Source: Streptomyces bottropensis ATCC 25435
GTDB taxonomy: Bacteria > Actinomycetota > Actinomycetes > Streptomycetales > Streptomycetaceae
Length of the DNA stretch: 64,000 bases
Direction of reading: 5' to 3'
Assembly: GCF_000383595.1 (NCBI RefSeq)
Contig: NZ_KB911581.1
Span: 4,868,496-4,932,495, forward strand
Part shown: piece by piece, positions 58,655 through 64,000 of the stretch
Position numbering within the stretch: the stretch's first letter is position 1
Layout of the letters: each line of letters starts with the position of its first letter
The notes under the pieces: model-generated
What the model was told of the DNA's origin: nothing
What the model saw: the letters and a program-made list of their open reading frames with translations, nothing else
Databases searched by the model: none
Translations under genes and position numbers: made by a program

Positions 58655-59260
58655 TCAAGGCGCCTGAGGCAAACTCTGTGCCTTGATCGGTGCGGCCGAC
58701 CTGGCGGTCTGCTCGATCTTCGCCCAGTGGGCCGCACGGGCTTCCTCGTCGATCTGCTTCTCGAGTTCGGCGCGCAACCCGGTCCGGCCGTCGAGGCCCT
58801 CGCGCAGGATGTCGGCGTGCCCGGTATGCCGGATGGACTCGCCGAGGACATGGACCATGATGGCGAACAGGTTGGTGTCGGCGTACTGCTCCGACCACCA
58901 CGGCACGTGGCCGGGGGCGTCGAGGGGAAGCTCGTTGATCGTCGCGTCCGAGTGTTCCCACGTACGCCGGTAGAACCCGATGATCTGCTCGCGGGTCTCG
59001 TCCTCGGCCGCCCACAGATCGCTGCCGTCGGAGTCCTGCCACCGGGGCAGCCCTTGCGGGAAAGGGCGGTCGAAGACCTCGCCGAAGTACCTGGCCTCGA
59101 CCGTGGCCACGTGTTTGACCAGGCCGAGGAGGTTGGTCCCGGTCGCTGTCAGAGGCCGGCGGGCGTCGTATTCGGACAGGCCGTCGAGTTTCCAGAGCAG
59201 CGCCTCGCGGTCGCGCCGCAGCCTCCCGTGCAGGTTGCCTTTCGCGAATTCGTCGATCAT
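58655..59260 (-). CDS. DinB family protein
   Basis: DinB/DUF664 four-helix protein of 201 residues, a putative metal-dependent thiol transferase-like fold. MIDEFAKGNLHGRLRRDREALLWKLDGLSEYDARRPLTATGTNLLGLVKHVATVEARYFGEVF holds the first His ligand; HVLGESIRHTGHADILREGLDG holds the second and third. Start ATG 59260 is at the conserved N-terminus; 59278 is an alternative. Monocistronic. Substrate unknown. Confidence 0.85.
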   Translation of the reverse strand: MIDEFAKGNLHGRLRRDREALLWKLDGLSEYDARRPLTATGTNLLGLVKHVATVEARYFGEVFDRPFPQGLPRWQDSDGSDLWAAEDETREQIIGFYRRTWEHSDATINELPLDAPGHVPWWSEQYADTNLFAIMVHVLGESIRHTGHADILREGLDGRTGLRAELEKQIDEEARAAHWAKIEQTARSAAPIKAQSLPQAP

Positions 59261-59403
59261 GCGGCATGAGCCTGCCATGGGCTGCTCGTGGTCTCAAGAT
59301 CCCGTAAGTGGTCCGCAAGGACAGGCGGAGCCGAGACCCGGCCGTGGCCGCCGCCCTGACCTGCCACAAAAAGCTTGCGAAAGGTGCCAGTTGGGACCAC
59401 CTC

Positions 59404-59759
59404 TCAGGGTGTACCGGACCTCCGGGTCACGGTGAGAATGGGGGAAACCGGTTCACGCCGACCTGGGTGCTCAGCCCGTGAAGCATGCAGCGGTAGTACC
59501 AGTCCGGTCGCGGCCGGCGGCACCAGAACGGGCGCGACGCCGAGCGCGGCGGGCGGTATGAGGCCCGCCGAAGCCAGGAGTTCGACGGCGCCGATGGTCT
59601 TGAGGGCGCCCGGGCTGAAGTCATCGACCTGTCGAGGACCCGTCGAGTGGCGGTGCCGCCCGTGGCAGCCGGCTTCGCCTTGGGCACGAACATTCTGGAG
59701 CTGCCGGTCAGGCAGACGGCGGCCATCAGCCCGGCGACGATCCAGTGCGCGCGGTTCAT
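59404..59759 (-). pseudogene. DoxX-like membrane protein, frameshifted
   Basis: Starts MNRAHWIVAGLMAAVCLTGSSRMFVPKAKPAAT at 59759, then shifts frame and continues as DDFSPGALKTIGAVELLASAGLIPPAALGVAPVLVPPAATGLVLPL, the next membrane segments of a DoxX protein. The last helix is replaced by unrelated residues up to the stop at 59404. So both a frameshift and a damaged end. Its promoter looks like an ECF41 promoter shared back to back with the gene at 59938. Confidence 0.7.
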
Positions 59760-59798
59760 CATCGGCTCCCTGATCGAGGATTGCCTGCTTCCCCTTGG

Positions 59799-59825
59799 GA
59801 CGAGACACCCTTCCCGCCTGTGTCA
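59799..59825 (-). promoter_or_regulatory. ECF41-type promoter of the DoxX-like gene
   Basis: Minus strand: TGACACA (59819-59825), 16-base spacer, CGTC (59799-59802). One mismatch to TGTCACA-N16-CGTC. About 40 bases before the DoxX-like ATG. Confidence 0.6.
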
Positions 59826-59870
59826 TCTCCGGACATCCGAGTTCGGGGAGACGTGGATCACATGCTTTCG

Positions 59871-59897
59871 TGTCACAGGGTCTCGGGCTGTCTCGTC
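59871..59897 (+). promoter_or_regulatory. ECF41-type promoter of the carboxymuconolactone decarboxylase-like gene
   Basis: TGTCACA (59871-59877), exactly 16 bases, CGTC (59894-59897). It matches the promoter motif I know for ECF41 sigma factors, and an ECF41 gene lies downstream. 40 bases before the ATG at 59938. Confidence 0.75.
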
Positions 59898-59937
59898 CCA
59901 GGGGACGTAGCTACCTACGAGCACCGAGGAGTACGCA

Positions 59938-60411
59938 ATGGACGCGCGACTGAACTACTTCGCCAGCCCGACCGCCGCCAAGGCCCTCAAGCACTTCATG
60001 TCGGCGGGCAAAGCGCTCAAGGAGTCGCCGCTGCCGATCGCGACACAGGAGCTTGTGGCCCTGCGCGTGAGCCAGATCAACGGCTGCGCCGTCTGCGTCG
60101 ACATGCACACCAAGGAGGCCGCCGCGGCAGGCGAGACATCGGTGCGGCTGCATCTGGTCACGGCGTGGCGGGAGGCAACCGTCTTCACCGAGGCCGAGCG
60201 CGCCGCGCTGGAGCTGGCGGAGCAGGGGACCCGGGTCGCGGACGCCGCCGGCGGGGTCGGCGACGACGTCTGGGCACGTGCCGCGAAGCACTACGACGAG
60301 GAACAGCTCACCGCCCTGGTGGTCCTGATCTCCTTCATGAACACAGCGAACCGGCTGAACATCATCGCCCAGCAGCCGGCCGGCGACTACGAGGTCGGAC
60401 AGTTCCACTGA
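59938..60411 (+). CDS. Carboxymuconolactone decarboxylase/AhpD-like protein
   Basis: AhpD-like protein of 157 residues. The redox pair and proton-relay motif reads NGCAVCVDMHTKEA (C-x-x-C with following His), with the downstream YDEEQLTALVVLISFMNTANRLN helix typical of the family. GAGGAG precedes the ATG. Carboxymuconolactone decarboxylase-like proteins are the commonest partners of ECF41 sigma factors, and this gene has a perfect ECF41-type promoter. Peroxidase or alkylhydroperoxidase-type activity is possible. Confidence 0.88.
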   Translation: MDARLNYFASPTAAKALKHFMSAGKALKESPLPIATQELVALRVSQINGCAVCVDMHTKEAAAAGETSVRLHLVTAWREATVFTEAERAALELAEQGTRVADAAGGVGDDVWARAAKHYDEEQLTALVVLISFMNTANRLNIIAQQPAGDYEVGQFH

Positions 60412-60565
60412 ACGGCCATCGATGACCCACCTGGCGCGCTGCCGCAGACCCCGGGTACGGGGGCGTGACGCTGCCCCGCCGAACAACCACAAGATCACCA
60501 GAGCGGGCCCGCACCGCGCGACACGGCCGGGTGGGAAGCATGCGAAGACTCAAGGAGGATGCGGA

Positions 60566-61486
60566 GTGAATAAAGTCGGGGAGTTCGAGGAGCTGCGGCC
60601 CCTGTTGTTCTCGATCGCCTACCGGATTCTGGGCAGTGTGAGCGAGGCCGAGGACGCGGTGCAGGAGACATGGCTGCGCTTCGACGGCTCGGCGACCATT
60701 CCCACGTCGGTCAAGGCGTTCCTGTCCGCCACGGTGACGCGGATCTCGATCGACGTGCTGCGCTCCGCGCGGGTGCGGCGGGAGGCGTACGTGGGCCCGT
60801 GGTTCCCCGAGCCACTGTTGAGCGATCCGTACCAGGACCCGTCGCGCGCGGCCGAGCTGGCCGACTCGGTGTCGATGGCGGCGCTGCTGCTGCTGGAGCG
60901 GCTCAGTCCTCTGGAGCGGTCGGTGTTCGTGCTGCGGGAGGTGTTCGGCTTCGGGTTCGACGACATCGCCTCGGCGGTGGGGCGTTCGGAGGCGGCGTGC
61001 CGACAGCTGCTGGTACGGGCACGTCGGCACATGGAGGCCGGGCGGCCGCGGTTCGAAGCGGACCGCCAGCACCGGCAGGAGCTGGCGACACGGTTCTTCG
61101 ACGCCCTCAGCGAAGGCGATGTCGCCGGCCTACGGGATCTACTGGCCGCCGACGTGCAGTTGGTGGGGGACGGCGGCGGCAAGGCCCCGCAGCTGGCCAG
61201 GGCCGTCGTCGGCGCCGAGAACGTCGCACGGTTGCTGGCTTCCGTTTTCCCGCTGCTGGCCCGGATCGATGTGACGTTCACGGCGCACGAGGTCAACAGC
61301 CAGCCCGGCGCCATCTTCCGTGACCGGGACGGCAGGGTCCTCCACGCCCTCGCCCTCGACGTGCTCGACGGGCAGATCCAGACCATTCGTTCGGTGATCA
61401 ACCCCGACAAGCTCGGCCACCTCGGACCGGTTGCCGACGCCTGGGCCATCGACGGCGAGGTCAAACAGGCCCGTCGGCAGATGTAG
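60566..61486 (+). CDS. ECF41 family sigma factor (SigJ-like)
   Basis: Sigma factor of 306 residues. Region 2: FEELRPLLFSIAYRILGSVSEAEDAVQETWLRF; region 4: LSPLERSVFVLREVFGFGFDDIASAVGRSEAACRQLLVRARRHM. The C-terminal extension of about 120 residues has the SnoaL-like fold (RQELATRFFDALSEGDVAGLRDLLAADVQLVGDGGGKAPQLA), including the DGGGK motif that contacts the core sigma and sets activity in ECF41. GTG start with AAGGAGG. It lies 154 bases after its likely target gene. No anti-sigma gene is expected or seen. Confidence 0.9.
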   Translation: MNKVGEFEELRPLLFSIAYRILGSVSEAEDAVQETWLRFDGSATIPTSVKAFLSATVTRISIDVLRSARVRREAYVGPWFPEPLLSDPYQDPSRAAELADSVSMAALLLLERLSPLERSVFVLREVFGFGFDDIASAVGRSEAACRQLLVRARRHMEAGRPRFEADRQHRQELATRFFDALSEGDVAGLRDLLAADVQLVGDGGGKAPQLARAVVGAENVARLLASVFPLLARIDVTFTAHEVNSQPGAIFRDRDGRVLHALALDVLDGQIQTIRSVINPDKLGHLGPVADAWAIDGEVKQARRQM

Positions 61487-61853
61487 TGACCCCGGGAACG
61501 GAGCGGCTCGGCGTTCGCCCATCCGGCGATGCTGAGGTTGTGCGGGCGAACGATGCCGTGCATGGGGTGGTCGGTGATCGGCCCGCTACCGACTTCGCCA
61601 CCCCGCACAACGGTGGCGGCTGACTCAGCGTCAGGTCGGTGCGCCCGCACGAGGCCACCGGCAGCGCCCCCGTCCCGAAGCGGCAGCTTGCCGGGTCGTC
61701 GGCCATGACCCGGCGCGTCGGCACCCTCTCGGCACGACTGGGTCACCAACTCGCCCGAACGTACGCGGGCTCGGCCCGGTCACACAGCGGGATCACCACG
61801 GGGCAGTTGATCACCACGGGGCAGTCCGGAGGGCGCCGAGCCCGGGAGGCATG
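61487..61853. other. Gap with an 18-bp direct repeat
   Basis: 367 bases without a supported gene. A direct repeat of GATCACCACGGGGCAGT with period 18 lies at 61791-61825, just before the ribosome site of the next gene. No further structure recognised. Confidence 0.55.
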
Positions 61854-62438
61854 ATGTCCTCTGGGTCGAACAGCGCGGAACTGCATTCTGACCGGATACC
61901 GGGATGCGACGGCGGCGCTCTCACCGACCAGGCCGGGCTTCTGGACGTGCCCCTGTTCTGGCTGGGGCACCTCTACTCGTGTGCCCAGAGCGAGGAGGCC
62001 GAGGAACTGCTGTTCGGCGCGGACTATGACGCGGCCGACGACTTCCAGCGACGCCTGGGGGAGCGCGCCGAGTGGCCGACATTCACCGTCCCACTCGCCG
62101 ACGATCACCGTCTCCACATCGTCGTCCGCACGTGCGTGGACGACACCGGTACCGACTATCTCCTCCACCACCCCGACTGGGACCGGGCCGAACTCCTCGC
62201 CCGGGACGACGGGCACTTCATGGGACCGGGCCTGTCCTGGACCGAGTTGGTGGCGGCCGCGGACAATGTGCTGCCCGGAGGCAGCACCACCGATCCCCAC
62301 GCCCGCCTGCTGCTCCTGCTGCCCGCGCTGGGCGACGACGAGCTACCCGACGACGCCGTTGACCGCTTGGCGGTCGCGCTCCGTTTACGCCTCCGCACCC
62401 GACCTGGCCCGTCTGGCCAAGGTCCCCTGGTGCGTTGA
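61854..62438 (+). CDS. Hypothetical protein, probably frameshifted near its end
   Basis: Acidic protein of 194 residues (DVPLFWLGHLYSCAQSEEAEELLFGADYDAADDFQRRLG, FTVPLADDHRLHIVVRTC, HHPDWDRAELLARDDGHFMGPGLSWTELV). I do not recognise its family, though it looks like an actinobacterial conserved protein. After DDAVDRLAVALR the frame turns Arg-rich and uses a TTA codon, very rare in Streptomyces. The next frame continues smoothly as SVYASAPDLARLAKVPWCVEPSRTTANSDEAWAWTGLGM, so a one-base shift near 62380 is likely. ATG 61854 lies four bases after GGGAGG. Confidence 0.55.
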   Translation: MSSGSNSAELHSDRIPGCDGGALTDQAGLLDVPLFWLGHLYSCAQSEEAEELLFGADYDAADDFQRRLGERAEWPTFTVPLADDHRLHIVVRTCVDDTGTDYLLHHPDWDRAELLARDDGHFMGPGLSWTELVAAADNVLPGGSTTDPHARLLLLLPALGDDELPDDAVDRLAVALRLRLRTRPGPSGQGPLVR

Positions 62439-62994
62439 GCCGAGCCGGACCACCGCGAACTCCGACGAGGCCTGGGCCTGGACCGGTCTGGGGATGCTCC
62501 CGAAGCGACCCCACCCGTCAAGCGGACTGACCACTCACGCAAGGCCTGACCACTCACGGGCGGCAGGGCAACTGCTCCGGTCCGTCGAGTCCACCAGGCG
62601 CCGAACCCGCCGAACCCGCCGAACGCTCCGGGGCCGTTCGGGCTGTTCCATCTCAGACGGGCATCTCAGGCTCAGTTGTCCCTGCAGGTCGGAGGGGGTG
62701 GGATCGCCCCACCGTTGCAGATTGCGGGCAGCTGTTGCCCCGCGCTCACCGGTCGTCCGACGCTATTGCTGTCGCACCGGCCGAAGTGGCCGATCGCACG
62801 GCATCGCTACAACACACCACGACTCCCGACTCGTACCGGCGCAGGACGCGGACGCTCCGAAGGGCGCCCGACGGCGCGGCGGCCCATGGGTCGGCGCCTT
62901 CGTCCCCGCTACCGCCGGCCGAGGCGGAGCCGGGTGGTGCGGCGCGAACAGCCCAGTACGCGACCTCATACCGACCAGAAGAGAGTCCACGCAT
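62439..62994. other. Gap before the DUF4232 gene
   Basis: 556 bases. The first part (to about 62560) holds the likely displaced C-terminus of the preceding hypothetical gene. Near 62600-62630 is a three-copy CGCCGAACC repeat. The rest has no recognisable gene and should include the promoter of the secreted protein at 62995. Confidence 0.5.
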
Positions 62995-63606
62995 ATGAAC
63001 ATCAAGTCCCTCCCGGTCCACCGTGTTGCCGTGGCCGCAGGTCTCGTCCTGGCTCTCGGGTGTGGTGTGTCGGCACAGGCCTCCGCCACCGGGCCGCGGA
63101 CGATCAGCGGGAAGACCCAGGACGCGGCGACGCACCGCTCCGGCGGCAACGTCGCCAAGGCCACCGTCGCCACCTGCTCCGACAAGGTTCTCGGTGTCTC
63201 CGCCGTGAAGGAGCCCGCAGACAGCAAGGACGCCCGACACCTCCTCCTGACCGTCCAGAACGCCGGGGACAAGAAGTGCAACCTCTACCGTTACCCTCTC
63301 GTGCGCCTCGGTGCCGGTCGGACCACGGCCCCCGTCATCAAGGAGAGCGACCCGAACCCGGGGGTGCCCGTCACCCTCGCTCCGGGTGAGGAGGCGTACG
63401 CGGGTCTGCTCGTCAATGGCCCCATGGATGAGTATGAGGCGAAGAGCATCACCCTCGGTCTCCAGGGCCAGAAGCCCGGCAGCAGCGCGGGCAAGCCGAT
63501 CGACGTCCCCATGCCCGTCCCCACGTTGTACGCCAACGACGGCCAGCGCGTCACCTACTGGACGACAGCTCCCGGCTTGGCCCTGGACTTCATCATGTCC
63601 AAGTGA
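62995..63606 (+). CDS. Secreted DUF4232 domain protein
   Basis: Exported protein of 203 residues. Signal peptide KSLPVHRVAVAAGLVLALGCGVSAQASA, cleaved after about residue 30. The mature part has the DUF4232 pattern: VATCSDKVLGVSAVKEPADSKDARHLLLTVQNAGDKKCNLYRYPLVRLG (Cys pair) and VTLAPGEEAYAGLLVNG, ending YWTTAPGLALDFI. GAAGAG lies about ten bases before the ATG. Surface or secreted role unknown; such proteins are frequent in Streptomyces. A strong terminator follows. Confidence 0.85.
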   Translation: MNIKSLPVHRVAVAAGLVLALGCGVSAQASATGPRTISGKTQDAATHRSGGNVAKATVATCSDKVLGVSAVKEPADSKDARHLLLTVQNAGDKKCNLYRYPLVRLGAGRTTAPVIKESDPNPGVPVTLAPGEEAYAGLLVNGPMDEYEAKSITLGLQGQKPGSSAGKPIDVPMPVPTLYANDGQRVTYWTTAPGLALDFIMSK

Positions 63607-63676
63607 CGGAACTCGACTGGAACCGCTTCCCCAGCCGTTGACCGGAAAATGAGTCGAGTCGGGTGAGGGTGTGACG

Positions 63677-63721
63677 AGGCGGACCGCGGGCGTGCTTGAC
63701 CGGCGCGCCTGCGGTCCGCCT
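63677..63721. terminator. Terminator after the DUF4232 gene
   Basis: Perfect 11-bp arms AGGCGGACCGC (63677-63687) and GCGGTCCGCCT (63711-63721), with a second inner GCG/CGC pairing in the loop. Confidence 0.7.
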
Positions 63722-63831
63722 GCCGGAGTGACCTCGGCTGAGCTACGCGCAGGCTCCGGCGCGGGCTCCCTGGTCGTCGGCTGAGCGACGGGCACCGGAC
63801 GCCGAGCGGACAGGACTGGGAGGCCTTCTAG

Positions 63832-63984
63832 GTGGCCGCCGGCTGGTGCGTCCTGGTGAGTTCCGGATCCCGGCCAAGAAGGGGCACGTACGACCGCAGG
63901 GGCAGGTCCACTCCCGTCCACGTCAAGGTCGAGAACTTCGGCACCGCCTACGTCCGCGATCAGTCCACCACCGTCTGTCTCTGA
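63832..63984 (+). CDS. Short ORF, probable C-terminal remnant of a secreted protein
   Basis: Frame of 50 residues: AGWCVLVSSGS..., then STPVHVKVENFGTAYVRDQSTTVCL and a stop. Beta-strand pattern and two Cys look like the end of a small secreted protein, but no signal peptide or ribosome site is present. GTG 63832 is only the first possible start. Gene fragment or spurious. Confidence 0.3.
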   Translation: MAAGWCVLVSSGSRPRRGTYDRRGRSTPVHVKVENFGTAYVRDQSTTVCL

Positions 63985-64000
63985 TGCCCCCTCCGCCGCG

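Noticed and set aside
58413..58667. Small plus ORF after arr
   Set aside because: No ribosome site and no recognisable domain; looks like non-coding DNA.

Overview
The window reads as chromosomal DNA from a Streptomyces or close relative. GC content is very high with strong third-position GC bias, and GTG and TTG starts are common. The families are typical of the genus: ECF sigma factors, PaaX, many TetR regulators, the Rox monooxygenase, a cobalamin riboswitch and PccB/PccE. Genes are dense on both strands. The many short operons, lone enzymes and decaying genes suggest a chromosome arm rather than the core; this is inference. No rRNA, tRNA, CRISPR array, phage or intact insertion sequence was seen.

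Region 1 (1-16.4 kb) is an aerobic CoA-thioester route for an aromatic acid. A plus-strand operon (E2 acyltransferase end, PaaJ-like thiolase, two enoyl-CoA hydratases, PaaH-like dehydrogenase) carries beta-oxidation-type enzymes. A minus-strand operon (FAH-family hydrolase, cupin, TesB thioesterase, aryl-CoA ligase, two-domain flavin hydroxylase/old-yellow-enzyme reductase, hotdog thioesterase, PaaX) carries activation, ring attack and regulation. A RidA-family gene diverges from the second operon. The hydroxylase architecture points to 2-aminobenzoyl-CoA or salicylyl-CoA as substrate. A large secreted hydrolase sits between the operons.

Region 2 (16.6-28 kb) holds a cN-I-like 5'-nucleotidase, a Rox-type rifamycin monooxygenase with a 19-residue leader peptide and stem-loop in front of it, a VWA protein, a PD-(D/E)XK nuclease, a TetR-P450 pair and the propionyl-CoA carboxylase genes pccB-pccE.

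Region 3 (28-36.3 kb) looks like one local regulon. The palindrome AAACCGATCGGTTT occurs as pairs 24 bp apart before two SDR genes and, less perfectly, an NmrA-like gene, and once before a TetR gene that probably encodes its repressor. Two genes here are broken: the NmrA-like gene by an in-frame TGA, the CocE-type hydrolase by an internal loss at a 9-bp repeat.

Region 4 (36.5-47.4 kb) has an S1-domain protein, two truncated genes meeting head to head, a MalY/PatB aminotransferase, sodF with a candidate Nur box, a cobalamin riboswitch driving a btuFCD-like operon, an AAC(3) homologue and a carboxylesterase.

Region 5 (47.5-64 kb) holds an ABC exporter operon with its regulator, an ECF sigma factor with a membrane partner, a SufR-like regulator beside a small membrane protein, a LysR/IMPase-like pair, an ECF41 sigma factor with two divergent ECF41-type promoters, and several broken genes (IclR, DUF2269-like, Arr, DoxX, a hypothetical). 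Gene decay and short tandem repeats recur through the right two thirds of the window.
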